The notes under the pieces are model-generated. The model was not told the DNA's origin, did not search any database, and saw only the letters and a program-made list of their open reading frames with translations. Below are positions 47,636 to 57,185 of a stretch of DNA of 64,000 nucleotides, in pieces (position 1 is the stretch's first letter; each line of letters starts with the position of its first letter). Source of the stretch: Pseudomonas antarctica (GTDB taxonomy: Bacteria > Pseudomonadota > Gammaproteobacteria > Pseudomonadales > Pseudomonadaceae); assembly GCF_001647715.1 (NCBI RefSeq), contig NZ_CP015601.1:71476-135475 (forward strand). The letters run 5' to 3'. Made by a program: the position numbers and the translations under genes.

Positions 47636-48361
47636 ATGCATAAACAGAAAACAGGCCGCGCCAGTGGCTGTATGATTAGTTTCAAACGCCCCGACGGGTC
47701 GGACGTCAATGGGTACCTAGCGAGCCCAGCCGTCTTGAATGGTGCGCCTGCTATTGTAGTTATTCAAGAGTGGTGGGGTATAAACGATCAAATCAAAGGA
47801 GTCGCCGACCGGCTGGCAGAGTGTGGCTACCGTGCATTGGTACCCGACTTATATCGCGGTGCACTAACGGTCGAAGAGGAAGAGGCTCATCACTTGATGG
47901 ACTCTCTGGATTTCAGCGGTGCGGTTTCCCAAGATATTAAGGGTGCAGCCTTATACTTGCAGGCCGATTCGGAAAAGGTCGGCGTGACCGGTTACTGCAT
48001 GGGCGGAGCATTGACTCTATTGGCGTTAAGTTCGATCCCTGAATTTGTATGTGGCGTGGTGTGGTATGGATTCCCGCCGCTCGAGTATGTTGATACCACA
48101 AAGATCAAAGCCGCACTGATGGGTCATTGGGCTAGCCAGGATACTTACTTCAACATCGAAACTGTCGCCGAGCTCAAATCAAAACTGCTTGAAAGCGACG
48201 TGGATGCAACCTTCTATACATACTTGGCCCATCACGCCTTTGCAAACGAGAGCGCCAGAGGTGATGGCCGTATTTCTGGCACGCAATACGATGCTACCTG
48301 GTCAGAAATGGCATGGGACAGGACCCTGACGTTTTTTGGCAGGAAACTGTGGCTTGGGTGA
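47636..48361 (+). CDS. dienelactone hydrolase family protein
   Basis: 241 residues from the ATG at 47636 (MHKQKTGR, with AGAGG upstream); a TTG at 47609 would be longer. Cytosolic alpha/beta hydrolase with Cys nucleophile in GVTGYCMGGALTLLAL, Glu in VIQEWWGIND, Asp in GHWASQDTYF and His in YLAHHAFAN, the full C-D-H set plus Glu of dienelactone hydrolases. These cleave cyclic ester bonds in aromatic breakdown or detoxification. Stands alone, possibly controlled by the GlxA-like regulator upstream. Confidence 0.9.
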   Translation: MHKQKTGRASGCMISFKRPDGSDVNGYLASPAVLNGAPAIVVIQEWWGINDQIKGVADRLAECGYRALVPDLYRGALTVEEEEAHHLMDSLDFSGAVSQDIKGAALYLQADSEKVGVTGYCMGGALTLLALSSIPEFVCGVVWYGFPPLEYVDTTKIKAALMGHWASQDTYFNIETVAELKSKLLESDVDATFYTYLAHHAFANESARGDGRISGTQYDATWSEMAWDRTLTFFGRKLWLG

Positions 48362-48588
48362 CCAGCATCTTATTCTCAAAGCAGATAGGTATATAGCGTC
48401 TTTTATAGATCAGGCTGTCTGGAGTATTTCCAGACCTACAGGGGGAGTCATGACGCAGGCACATACATAAAATTACAAAAGCGGTTCTACTCGACACATT
48501 ACGGATACATAAGCTCGATGTAATACCCGCTCATTACCACTACAACAATAAATAGTGCCAACGGTTAGCTGTTGGCCGGAGGCTTTCC

Positions 48589-50664
48589 ATGTCCCGACTA
48601 ATCCGACATGTCGCCTGGTTTGCAGTCGCAGCGCTCGGCGCTTTTTCCTTGAGTGTAATCGCGCTGCGCCGTGGCGAGGCCATCAACGCACTCTGGTTGG
48701 TGGTTGCCAGCGTGGCGATCTATTTGGTTGCCTATCGCTACTACAGCCTGTTCATCGCAAACCGCGTCATGCGGCTTGACCCTCACCGCGCTACTCCTGC
48801 GGTGCGTAATAACGACGGGCTGGATTTTGTGCCTACCCACAAGAACGTACTGTTCGGTCACCATTTCGCTGCCATTGCAGGCGCCGGCCCTCTAGTGGGC
48901 CCGGTGCTGGCCACACAGATGGGTTTCTTGCCCGGAATCCTATGGTTGATCGTTGGCGTAGTGGTGGCAGGCGCCGTGCAAGATTTCATGGTGTTGTTCA
49001 TGTCCATGCGCCGTAATGCCGCGTCTTTGGGGGAAATGGTACGCGAGGAAATGGGCCGCGTACCTGGCACTATTGCTTTGCTCGGCTGTTACATGATCAT
49101 GGTGATCATCCTAGCAGTGCTGTCACTGATCGTGGTTAAGGCTTTGGCAGAAAGCCCGTGGGGTATGTTCACGGTGATGTCCACCATTCCCATCGCGGTC
49201 TTCATGGGCGTGTACATGCGCTACCTCCGCCCTGGCCGCATCGGCGAAATCTCTTTAATGGGCGTGATGTTGCTGCTGAGTTCGATCTGGCTCGGCGGGC
49301 AGATTGCCGCAGACCCTCACTGGGCAAGGGTGTTTACGTTCACTGGTACTCAAATCACCTGGATGTTGATCGGCTACGGTTTTATCGCGGCAGTGACGCC
49401 GATATGGCTGATCCTTGCCCCGCGTGATTATCTGTCGACATTCCTGAAGATTGGCACGATTGTCGCGCTGGCCGTCGGCATTCTGTTGACGATGCCTGAG
49501 CTGAAAATGCCGGCCTTTACCCAGTTCACCGACGGCACCGGGCCGGTCTGGAAGGGCGCCCTCTTCCCGTTCCTGTTTATCACCATCGCGTGTGGCGCAG
49601 TGTCGGGATTCCATGCCCTGATCGCTTCCGGCACGACCCCGAAGATGCTCGATAATGAGGTCAACGCACGTTTTATCGGCTACGGCGCGATGCTGGTGGA
49701 ATCCTTGGTTGCCGTGATGGCCATCGTGGCCGCATCGGTGATTGAACCGGGTGTGTATTTTGCGATGAACAGCCCGGCAGCGATTGTCGGCACTGATGTG
49801 ACCTCGGTAGCGCAGACGGTTAGCAGTTGGGGGTTTTTGATCACGCCAGAAGCGTTAGAAAGCGTGGCTCGAGACATCGGTGAAAACACCGTGCTGGCTC
49901 GCGCCGGCGGTGCGCCGACATTAGCCGTGGGTATCGCGCAAATACTGCACACAGTGTTGCCGGGCAAGGACACCATGGCGTTCTGGTACCACTTCGCAAT
50001 CCTGTTTGAAGCGCTGTTTATACTCACGGCGGTAGATGCCGGCACCCGCGCCGGGCGTTTCATGCTGCAAGACCTGCTGGGCTCGTTCGTGCCGTCCCTT
50101 AAGCGCAGCGACTCTTGGGTAGCAACTCTGATTGGCACCGGTGGTTGTGTGGCGATGTGGGGGTATCTGCTGTATCAGGGGGTCATTGACCCGTTGGGCG
50201 GGGTCAATACGTTGTGGCCGCTGTTCGGCATATCTAACCAGATGCTCGCTGCCATTGCGTTGTTGTTAGGCACTGTGGTGCTGATCAAAATGAAGCGCCA
50301 GCGTTACATGTGGGTGACTCTGGTGCCAGCCGCGTGGCTGATGATCTGCACTACGTCCGCCAGTCTGATCAAACTGTTCGATGCCAACCCAGCCGTGGGC
50401 TTCCTCTCCTTGGCCCATAAATACCGAGATGCCTTGGCTGCGGAACAACTGCTGGCGCCTGCCAAGGACATTAGCCAAATGCAAAACGTGATGTTTAACG
50501 CCTATCTCAACGCCACGCTGACTGTGTTTTTCCTCTGTGTAGTGATGAGCGTGCTGTTTTACGCGCTCCGGGTGGGGCGCCTAGCATGGGTCAAGCCGTC
50601 CCGAAGCGACAATGAAACACCATTCCAAAATTCAGCAAGCACGAGATCCGCCCATGTCCAGTAG
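48589..50664 (+). CDS. cstA: CstA peptide/pyruvate transporter
   Basis: 691 residues, the usual CstA length, with GGAGG before the ATG. About 16-18 membrane helices; hallmark stretches HKNVLFGHHFAAIAGAGPLV near residue 85, VGVVVAGAVQDFMVLFMSMR, SGFHALIASGTTPKMLDNEV and LWPLFGISNQMLAAIALLLG. CstA imports peptides and in several species pyruvate during carbon limitation. It overlaps the YbdD-type gene by eleven bases, the standard cstA-ybdD arrangement. Composition is typical of the Pseudomonas core genome. Confidence 0.96.
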   Translation: MSRLIRHVAWFAVAALGAFSLSVIALRRGEAINALWLVVASVAIYLVAYRYYSLFIANRVMRLDPHRATPAVRNNDGLDFVPTHKNVLFGHHFAAIAGAGPLVGPVLATQMGFLPGILWLIVGVVVAGAVQDFMVLFMSMRRNAASLGEMVREEMGRVPGTIALLGCYMIMVIILAVLSLIVVKALAESPWGMFTVMSTIPIAVFMGVYMRYLRPGRIGEISLMGVMLLLSSIWLGGQIAADPHWARVFTFTGTQITWMLIGYGFIAAVTPIWLILAPRDYLSTFLKIGTIVALAVGILLTMPELKMPAFTQFTDGTGPVWKGALFPFLFITIACGAVSGFHALIASGTTPKMLDNEVNARFIGYGAMLVESLVAVMAIVAASVIEPGVYFAMNSPAAIVGTDVTSVAQTVSSWGFLITPEALESVARDIGENTVLARAGGAPTLAVGIAQILHTVLPGKDTMAFWYHFAILFEALFILTAVDAGTRAGRFMLQDLLGSFVPSLKRSDSWVATLIGTGGCVAMWGYLLYQGVIDPLGGVNTLWPLFGISNQMLAAIALLLGTVVLIKMKRQRYMWVTLVPAAWLMICTTSASLIKLFDANPAVGFLSLAHKYRDALAAEQLLAPAKDISQMQNVMFNAYLNATLTVFFLCVVMSVLFYALRVGRLAWVKPSRSDNETPFQNSASTRSAHVQ

Positions 50665-50854
50665 ATTGAGCCGTAGCGTGAAGTTTTTGCGGGAGATGGC
50701 CCGGCTGATGGTAGGCGTGCCGGATTATGATAATTACGTAAAGCATCGGACACTCAACTATCCGGGAGAGCCGGTGATGAGTTATGAAGAGTTTTTCAGG
50801 GAGCGCCAAGAGTCGCGCTACAACAGCAGAAAGTGTGCGACGCGGTGCTGCTAA
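50654..50854 (+). CDS. YbdD/YjiX family small protein, CstA partner
   Basis: 66 residues. SVKFLREMARLMVGVPDYDN, YVKHRTLNYPGEPVMSYEEF and a C-terminal CATRCC are family features. Starts inside the end of cstA, so translation is coupled. In other bacteria this small protein is needed with CstA-type transporters. The typical RxGGxxxRCC tail is altered here (SRKCATRCC). Confidence 0.88.
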   Translation: MSSRLSRSVKFLREMARLMVGVPDYDNYVKHRTLNYPGEPVMSYEEFFRERQESRYNSRKCATRCC

Positions 50855-51102
50855 ACATCGCTCATACTTATAACCTTCCAGAAGGTAACGCTTTTCAACT
50901 CAGAGGAGCTCAGGACAAATAATAATTATAAACCGTTGGCTTTACCTTTTTAAATACTGCTGATGTACGACGTCAGCTTTTTTAAGTGAAGCTAGAAAAA
51001 TATAAAACCTTCAGGACATTTACGAAGATTAAAACTCCTGTAGATGGATTTTAAAAATTAACCTTATACAAATTCCGATCCAAAAAAACAAAGGTACATC
51101 TA

Positions 51103-51879
51103 ATGAAAAAGTTACTCACCGGTCTTACTCTCGTAGCGGCGATGATCAGTGCAACCTCGGTATTTTCTGCAACTGCAAAACCAACTATAGTACTGGTGCA
51201 CGGTGCATTTGCCGACTCCAGCAGTTGGAATGGTGTTGTTAAAATCTTGGAGAAAGATGGGTATCCAGTTATCTCTGCGTCCAATCCACTCCGAACACTA
51301 AAAGGCGATGCGCAATCTGTCGCTGATCTGCTGGCCAGTATTAAAACGCCTATTGTGCTGGTAGGGCATTCTTATGGTGGCCCTGTCATTAGCGAAGCCG
51401 CGTACGGAAATCCAAACGTTAAAGCTCTGGTTTTTGTCGCTGCAATTGCGCCTGAAGCTGGCGAGTCTACGGCTGATTTGGCAGGTCGCTTTCCCGGCAA
51501 CACTCTTGGGCCCACCTTAGCCCCGCCAGTTACCCTGGCTGATGGGGGAAAAGATTTATACATTCAACAAGATAAATTTCACGATCAGTTCGCTGCTGAC
51601 GTGCCGAACTCAGAGGCAAAGGTAATGGCGGCGACCCAGCGTCCAGTTACTGCAGCAGCGCTAAATGAAGCGTCGAGTGAGCCAGCCTGGAAAACGATAC
51701 CGTCTTGGTTTGTATACGGTGACAAAGATAAAAATATCCCCGCACAGGCTCAAGCGTTTATGGCTAAGCGAGCACACGCCAAAAAAACAGTTGTTGTTAA
51801 AGGCGCGTCTCACGTAGTCATGGTTTCGAATCCTAAAGTCGTTGCAAGTCTAATTGAGTCAGCCGCAACCGCAAATTAA
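51103..51879 (+). CDS. exported alpha/beta hydrolase, paralogue of the gene at 18495
   Basis: 258 residues, same length as the paralogue and nearly the same sequence after the signal peptide (MKKLLTGLTLVAAMISATSV). Ser in VGHSYGGPVI, His in ASHVVMVSNP. A periplasmic esterase/haloperoxidase-like enzyme with unknown substrate. Followed by two cupin genes on the same strand. The base composition is lower in GC than that of the 18495 copy, so the two have diverged at synonymous sites while the protein has been kept. Confidence 0.88.
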   Translation: MKKLLTGLTLVAAMISATSVFSATAKPTIVLVHGAFADSSSWNGVVKILEKDGYPVISASNPLRTLKGDAQSVADLLASIKTPIVLVGHSYGGPVISEAAYGNPNVKALVFVAAIAPEAGESTADLAGRFPGNTLGPTLAPPVTLADGGKDLYIQQDKFHDQFAADVPNSEAKVMAATQRPVTAAALNEASSEPAWKTIPSWFVYGDKDKNIPAQAQAFMAKRAHAKKTVVVKGASHVVMVSNPKVVASLIESAATAN

Positions 51880-52014
51880 ACAGGTTGGTGAGTTCGCTGC
51901 GTATCGTATCGAAAACTTAATAACGCTGACGCACCCATGACGACTGCGTAGTTTCAAATATTGTTCGTACAAACGCTTTTCCAAGAAAATTATTAACAAA
52001 CCTGGAGATAGGCT

Positions 52015-52467
52015 TTGAAAATTTCGAAAACCATAAGAAAAACAGGGGCTTGGCGAACATCTTCTTTTGTTCTTGCCCTGGGGCTCCTCGCTGTTGCGGG
52101 CACCACATTTGCTGAAGATGCAAAACCGCAAGCAAAGAGCTGGCAGTCGGGGCTTCATCGCACTGATCTCATACAACGAGATCTCGGTGTCTCCGATCGA
52201 GAGGTCGTTCAGGTTCGTGTTGACTTTGAACCTGGCGTGGTTTCTCCCAAGCATTCTCACCCCGGCGTTGAAATCGCTTACGTTATAAGCGGTACATTCG
52301 AGTACCAACTTGAAGGACAACCGAACGTTATACTTAAAGCAGGTGATTCCTTATACATCCCTGAGGGCACCGTGCATGTCGCAACGAATATTGGTTCGAC
52401 AACCGGATCAGAACTGGCGACCTATATCGTTAAGAAGAATGCTCCGCTCGTGATAATTTCAAAATAG
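52015..52467 (+). CDS. exported cupin-domain protein
   Basis: 150 residues with TTG start at 52015 behind GGAGATAGGC. The signal peptide ends near TFAEDAK. Cupin motif 1: SPKHSHPGVEIAYVISGTFE (metal-binding His pair and Glu); motif 2: YIPEGTVHVATN (His). A small periplasmic beta-barrel, possibly a metal-dependent enzyme or sensor of reactive compounds. Lies 135 bases after the hydrolase gene. Confidence 0.85.
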   Translation: MKISKTIRKTGAWRTSSFVLALGLLAVAGTTFAEDAKPQAKSWQSGLHRTDLIQRDLGVSDREVVQVRVDFEPGVVSPKHSHPGVEIAYVISGTFEYQLEGQPNVILKAGDSLYIPEGTVHVATNIGSTTGSELATYIVKKNAPLVIISK

Positions 52468-52477
52468 TTAGCTCGAC

Positions 52478-52508
52478 CAGCTACTTGAAATCTTGTTTCA
52501 AGTAGCTG
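52478..52508 (+). terminator. hairpin after the first cupin gene
   Basis: A perfect 13-base stem: CAGCTACTTGAAA at 52478-52490, loop TCTTG, TTTCAAGTAGCTG at 52496-52508. Only a weak T run follows, so termination may be partial. Confidence 0.65.
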
Positions 52509-52632
52509 CCTTAATGCAAAGCAGTATCGCCCCCCCAAGGCAATTAGAGCTTAGCAAATACAATTCTTAGCCCACTGCATTTTTTTCAGTGCTTTACTGA
52601 TAATGATTTCATCATGTCTAGAGGAGTCTGTC

Positions 52633-53010
52633 GTGGCAAAAAATCAAAACTATAGTGCGAGCAACTTGAAAATAGAGTCAGTTCTAGTTACCGAGCGTTC
52701 CTGGGATGGCGTAAAGCTAGCACCCTACCCACAATCGCAACCAGAGTTGTCAGTTATAAAATTATATATCCCACCGAACACAATATTGGACTGGCATATA
52801 CACTCAGCACCCAATGTGGGTTATCTTTTGGATGGGACTTTGACACTCGAAAACAAACTGAGTGGAGAAAAAATTGTGGCGCACGCAGGGGGCGCACTTG
52901 CTGAAACTCTGAATGTCGCACATCGAGGTTTTACAGGAGAGTCAGGAGCTACGCTTATTGTTTTTTATGCTGGAACAAAAGGGCTCCCTCTATCAACCCC
53001 TGCAAAATAG
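52633..53010 (+). CDS. cupin-domain protein
   Basis: 125 residues from a GTG at 52633 preceded by GAGGAG; the frame is open to 52603. PNTILDWHIHSAPNVGYLLD GTL is cupin motif 1 with His-x-His; motif 2 reads GGALAETLNVAHRG. No signal peptide, so cytosolic or dependent on another route. Function unknown; last gene of the hydrolase/cupin group. Confidence 0.8.
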   Translation: MAKNQNYSASNLKIESVLVTERSWDGVKLAPYPQSQPELSVIKLYIPPNTILDWHIHSAPNVGYLLDGTLTLENKLSGEKIVAHAGGALAETLNVAHRGFTGESGATLIVFYAGTKGLPLSTPAK

Positions 53011-53250
53011 TTCATCCAGCGTGACTAACGAGCTGCAAGTGAAATTTTTTTCTGGGAAATGCTAATCAAAAGTGATCTAAGCGCAGCGCACAAGTAGGTT
53101 AAAGCCATATTCGTTTGCTGCGCTTTGATCTGCGCAGGGGTCGTAACGTACAGCACCTCGAAATCTCCCTCCCCAAACTTAATGACCATGGGAAAGTTTC
53201 CGAATACTAATTTCGACCGACTCATCCTGTCTATCCAAAACAAGGACACG

Positions 53251-53496
53251 TCAGCTAACGGCAATACACTGTCCAAAGCTGATCAACGCATGGTGTGAAC
53301 GTTGGCTTCTAATCTCCGTGCTAATACTCCAATCTGGATCCGTGGGAACCATGACAAAGCGCATCGTCCCCATGCCCCATCGTCCAGTGATCACATCCAG
53401 TACGCCCATGACTTTCTCGGTAGCCGCAGGTTGGGAGATGGAAAAAAGATCATCGGTGTATTCACCTTTCTGGCAGAGGCTAACCAGAAGCACTGA
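53251..53496 (-). pseudogene. C-terminal remnant of rulB/umuC (DUF4113)
   Basis: DDLFSISQPAATEKVMGVLD, VITGRWGMGTMRFVMVPTDP, DWSISTEIRSQR is the DUF4113 tail of error-prone polymerase subunits of the UmuC/RulB kind. The rest of the gene is replaced at 53497 by an IS3 end. In P. syringae rulB is a known site for insertion of effector-bearing elements. Confidence 0.8.
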
Positions 53497-53711
53497 ATTG
53501 AATCGCCCCGGGTTTTCTAGACACTCTCCAAGCTCGCGGCGTAGCGCTTTTCAAACTCTACCGGTGTCAGCTGATTGTTGAAACTGTGACGTCGTTTTGG
53601 GTTGTAAAACATCTCGATGTAATCGAACACATCACCACGAGCATCTTGCCGCGTGGTGTAGATTTTTCTCTTGATTCGTTCCCGTTTCAGCAGCTGGAAA
53701 AAACTCTCATG
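53497..53711 (-). mobile_element. IS3 right-end remnant
   Basis: Encodes the last 65 or so residues of orfB (SFFQLLKRERIKRKIYTTRQ to RYAASLESV), almost identical to the complete copy ending at 31380, and ends TGAATCGCCCC. Fused within codons to an IS66 gene. Confidence 0.88.
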
Positions 53712-54190
53712 CACCAGCACCTTCATGCGGTTGGCCCGGCGGTTGGCAAAGAGGTATGCACAGTGCGGCTTCGCCGCACCGAACACGGCAACCACTCGGG
53801 CCAGTGCCGTGTCGGTGCCGGCGCGCATGTCCATGGGCTGGGTGGCGAGCCAGATAGAGTCGATGCGAATCATTGGGCCAGGCCACGAATAAAACACGCA
53901 CAGCCGTCCGGATCCGAGGCTGGCCATTTTACAGTGACGGATTTATCACCCAGAGGCAGCGATATGATCACCATCTCTTCTACTGCGCGCTTGGGGACGG
54001 CTTTTACGGGAACGAAGGGCGGCAGGGTCACGGGTGATTGATCCCGGTAAAGCGGTAGCCACTTGCGGACAACGTTGGCGTTGATGCCGCGATGGATGGC
54101 CACGCTGGAAATCGTCGCTCCGGGTTAGAGGCACTCCTGGACGACCTGGGCTTTGAACGGTTTGGAGTAAGAGCTTCGTTGGCGCATGGA
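53712..54190 (-). pseudogene. IS66-family orf1 and orf2 remnant
   Basis: orf2 start: MIRIDSIWLATQPMDMRAGT, ALARVVAVFGAAKPHCAYLF, RRANRMKVLVH, then cut by the IS3 end. orf1: HRGINANVVRKWLPLYRDQS, PPFVPVKAVPK, with a broken N-terminus. The large transposase gene of IS66 is absent. Confidence 0.8.
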
Positions 54191-54311
54191 AATCCTGGCG
54201 ATAAGGGTGATCGCGTCCGCTTAAAAATACGCGGACACCATCGCCCTTACTGCTGGAGTTCGGTAGGTGTGTTCGCCATCCGCTTACGTCCGAAGCTATA
54301 CGTGTGAAAAA

Positions 54312-54334
54312 AAACCCAAGCCAGGCTTGGGTTT
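54312..54334 (-). terminator. terminator of the two small plasmid-like genes
   Basis: AAACCCAAGCC and GGCTTGGGTTT form an almost uninterrupted palindrome; on the minus strand it is followed by a T run. Seventeen bases after the stop of the 83-residue gene. Confidence 0.85.
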
Positions 54335-54350
54335 GAAAGAGATTGATTGA

Positions 54351-54602
54351 CTAGCTGAACATGTCAGATTGTTGATTCGCCGGATTTGCCTTAGGGGCTG
54401 TAAGCGGATGGGCCAATTGTCGGCGAATCTCTGAGAGCCATGCCTTGTATGGCATATTGGCCCGTTCTCCGAATGGGTATGCCTCAGCCAATGCTTTCCG
54501 AAGTAACTGCACATCGCTTCGACCTACAAGCCGAATGACGTCGCCCACGATTGGTGCTGCTCGATCTGCCCAGGACACGGCATATTCCTCAACTATGCGC
54601 AT
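54351..54602 (-). CDS. small plasmid-like protein, unknown
   Basis: 83 residues: WADRAAPIVGDVIRLVGRSD, LRKALAEAYPFGERANMPYK, AWLSEIRRQL. Compact and helical, tail rich in Asn/Gln/Pro. Fourteen bases after the 105-residue gene and before a terminator, hence an operon. Arrangements like this occur on plasmids and integrative elements; function unknown. Confidence 0.65.
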   Translation of the reverse strand: MRIVEEYAVSWADRAAPIVGDVIRLVGRSDVQLLRKALAEAYPFGERANMPYKAWLSEIRRQLAHPLTAPKANPANQQSDMFS

Positions 54603-54616
54603 TGCGCTGGCTGTTC

Positions 54617-54934
54617 CTAGCCAACGGACTTAGCGAAGAACCCCGCATGGACTCCTTCAATCTGCATTTGCTGGAGCGCTTTGAAGATCGGTGCCAGCCC
54701 TTGGTACTGCGCGAGAGCGTTCTCCAAATCCATTACAGTCGCGTCTTCAGGGAGACCAGCTAGGACAGTAATCACCGTCTGTTTCTGTTCATCATCAAGC
54801 GATTTGCCCGCGGTGAGCTCAAGCAGTTGCACCATAAACTCTGGCGAAGTGCGAGCTACCTTCAAAGGACTAAAGCCGGAAGGTTCTGCTTTACCACCGA
54901 GGATCAGCGTATGGCCACGTTTTTTACTACTCAT
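54617..54934 (-). CDS. small plasmid-like protein, unknown
   Basis: 105 residues: MSSKKRGHTLILGGKAEPSG, SLDDEQKQTVITVLAGLPED, LAPIFKALQQMQIEGVHAGF. Helical. AGGA lies twelve bases before the ATG. First gene of a two-gene unit. No family recognised; possibly a partition or stability factor, which is a guess from size and context. Confidence 0.65.
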   Translation of the reverse strand: MSSKKRGHTLILGGKAEPSGFSPLKVARTSPEFMVQLLELTAGKSLDDEQKQTVITVLAGLPEDATVMDLENALAQYQGLAPIFKALQQMQIEGVHAGFFAKSVG

Positions 54935-55070
54935 GTCAGGAATCCTTCTAAAGTCTTTTTTTGTACGGGTTTAATTTCTTTGCCGTGTCCGCCAGGTTTT
55001 GCTCATGGTCGGTTGAGGTTTTCACCATCGCGCGAGATTTCGAGAACCCAAAAACACATGTTCGCTACAA

Positions 55071-55108
55071 GGGGAGTCTACAGAATTCGGAAAAAATCGT
55101 ACGCTAAG
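55071..55108 (+). repeat. left 38-base Tn3 inverted repeat
   Basis: Starts GGGGAGTCTACAG and ends TCGTACGCTAAG; three differences at most from the right end. The same repeat is found alone at 33746-33783. Confidence 0.92.
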
Positions 55109-55154
55109 TCAATCCGGCTTATGTGCATTTCCTGTTCAACTGCACCTAAACCTC

Positions 55155-55215
55155 AACACCAGATGTCACCGGTAGAGTTTGAAAAGGGTTACGCAGCGAG
55201 CCTGGAGTTTGGGGA
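55155..55215 (+). mobile_element. IS3 orfB end remnant inside the Tn3 element
   Basis: Encodes SPVEFEKGYAASLEFG, matching the last residues of the IS3 orfB at 31330-31380, with no element end. Confidence 0.7.
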
Positions 55216-55286
55216 GCAACGGAACAGAAAGTGCGCTTAAGGCTAGTGATGGTCCTGGTGGCTCGTGGCCTGCCAATGTCTAGAAC

Positions 55287-55718
55287 TCATCTCCCAGCTA
55301 CATCGTTGGCCTGGCTCGCAAGTGTCCGATAGACGGTTGGTCTTGATATCGAAAATACTTCGGCCAGATCACTGATCGAGTACTCCCCAGAGTTGTGCAT
55401 CCTGCGCAGCTCTTTCTGCTGACGATCCGAAAGCTTGGGTTTCTTGCCTCGCAGCTTACCTTTGGCCCGTGCGATAGCCATTCCCTCTCGTGTGCGTAGC
55501 CTAATGAGGTCCGACTCGAACTCGGCGAACGTAGCGAGAATATTGAAGAACTTGCCCATCCGATCAGAGGGGTCATGAACACTGGTCCCGATCTGCAGCC
55601 TCACACAATGAGCAGCAAGCGCATCACCAATTGCACGTGCATCGGGACCTGAACGTGCAAGACGGTCGAGTTTAGGTACAACAAGCGTATCCCCATGACG
55701 TACTGCCGCCAGCGCCAA
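55287..55718 (-). pseudogene. serine resolvase lacking its N-terminal catalytic segment
   Basis: Begins at HGDTLVVPKLDRLARSGPDA, the middle of the catalytic domain, and continues through DRMGKFFNILATFAEFESDL to helix-turn-helix SISDLAEVFSISRPTVYRTL. The Ser nucleophile segment (about 55 residues) is absent; upstream sequence is unrelated. Different from the tnpR relic at 58444. Confidence 0.8.
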
Positions 55719-56100
55719 TTATAAACATATCGCACCATTCAAATGAGACCAGCGACTCCCAAGCACAGAAAGCGTTTCAGTCAATCGGTCAGTGCGGTCA
55801 AAACCGTCCTTTGAACGATCCTCTATCGGAGAGGCGAGGGGAGTGACCACTGCCCCGCAAGGTCTTCCCGTAAACCGTTATTTTTTAAAGACTCCGAGCT
55901 TAAGTGTACTTTCTATTACGTTGCTCCCCAAACCCCAGCCTGGAAAATGTCTATCAAATTCTGGATGGTTCAATTTAAATACATGCCATAAAATGGAACT
56001 TATTTTTCTTATACGCCACTAATAGATATCAAGCCAAATAAATGAATAGATAAAAATCTTTATTGAAGAATTTTAATCAAAATTAATTTAGGGCTTATGC
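55719..56100. other. no gene recognised inside the Tn3 element
   Basis: About 380 bases, AT-rich toward 56100, holding only short frames. It ends in a hairpin (TATGCAG ... CTGCATA, 56096-56120) at the left edge of the IS5-type element. Confidence 0.4.
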
Positions 56101-56195
56101 AGTTAAGGAGACGCTGCATAAATAGCCAATCGATCTCGCATATGGAAAATGAGCACCTCCAATCCACCACCGCTTCGTGAGCCTCGTTACGCGCC

Positions 56196-57185
56196 ATGCA
56201 GAAGACCTTCTCCGAACTCGAATACACCGGCAAGAAAAAGCAGACTCGCCGCGACCACTTCCTGGCTGATATAGAGCAGTTGGTGCCCTGGGCACAGCTG
56301 GAGGCGCAGGTGGCGCCGTTCTACGGCGACACCACCGGCAAGCGCAGACGCCCCTCGATTGGGTTGTCGCGCATGCTGCGCATGTATGTCGTGCAGCAGT
56401 GTTTCGGCTTCTCCGAAGAAGGCACCGAAGATGCCGTCTACGACAGCCAGGCCATTCGGGGCTTCATGGGCATCGATCTGGGTATCGATCTGGGCCGCGA
56501 GTCGGCACCGGACGCCACCACCTTGTTGCGTTTTCGACGCTTGCTGAAGACTCATCAACTGACGCGGGTACTGTTTGAAACGATCAACCAGCATCTGGCC
56601 AGTCGTGGCCTGCTGCTCAAGGAAGGCACCATCGTCGATGCCACACTGATCGCCGCGCCACACTCGGTCAAGAACCGAGAAGGCAAGCGCGATCCTGAGA
56701 TGCATCAGGCCAAAAAAGGCAATCAGTGGCATTTTGGGATGAAGGCACACATCGGTGTCGACGCCACGTCGGGGCTGATGCACAGCCTGGTCGGAACGGC
56801 AGCCAACGTGGCCGATGTGACGCAGGTCGACAAGCTGCTCCACGGTGCAGAAACCTATGTCTCGGGCGATGCTGGATACACCGGTGCGGCCAAACACCCG
56901 GAGCATGCTGAACGGGACGTTATCTGGTCGATTGCAGCACGGCCAAGTAGCTATCAGCATCATGGCAAAGACAGCGTGCTGTACCGGGTCAAGCGCAAAA
57001 TCGAATACGCCAAGCCTCAATTGCGTGCCAAGGTAGAGAATCCGTTCCAAGTGATCAAAGTGCGCTTCAATCATCGCAAAGTCCGTTACCTCGGATTGGA
57101 AAAGAACACGGCGCAGTTATTCAGTCTGTTTGGGTTAGCCAACCTGATGCTGGCCAAGAGGTATATGCAACGCGCGGCGGAATAA
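56196..57185 (+). CDS. IS5-family transposase
   Basis: 329 residues. N-terminal IS5 domain (ADIEQLVPWAQLEAQVAPFY, RRPSIGLSRMLRMYVVQQCF) and DDE core: EGTIVDATLIAAPHSVKNRE (Asp), YVSGDAGYTGAAKHP (Asp), NPFQVIKVRFNHRKVRYLGL (Glu region). Intact. The element ends are not sharply defined; they probably lie near 56100 and 57230. Confidence 0.92.
   Translation: MQKTFSELEYTGKKKQTRRDHFLADIEQLVPWAQLEAQVAPFYGDTTGKRRRPSIGLSRMLRMYVVQQCFGFSEEGTEDAVYDSQAIRGFMGIDLGIDLGRESAPDATTLLRFRRLLKTHQLTRVLFETINQHLASRGLLLKEGTIVDATLIAAPHSVKNREGKRDPEMHQAKKGNQWHFGMKAHIGVDATSGLMHSLVGTAANVADVTQVDKLLHGAETYVSGDAGYTGAAKHPEHAERDVIWSIAARPSSYQHHGKDSVLYRVKRKIEYAKPQLRAKVENPFQVIKVRFNHRKVRYLGLEKNTAQLFSLFGLANLMLAKRYMQRAAE

Noticed and set aside
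48417..48435. GTCTGGA-GTATT-TCCAGAC hairpin after the dienelactone hydrolase as a terminator
   Set aside because: Perfect seven-base stem, but no T run follows on either strand; left unassigned.
49255..50138. Minus-strand frames of 119 and 152 codons inside cstA
   Set aside because: Shadows of the intact 691-codon transporter gene.
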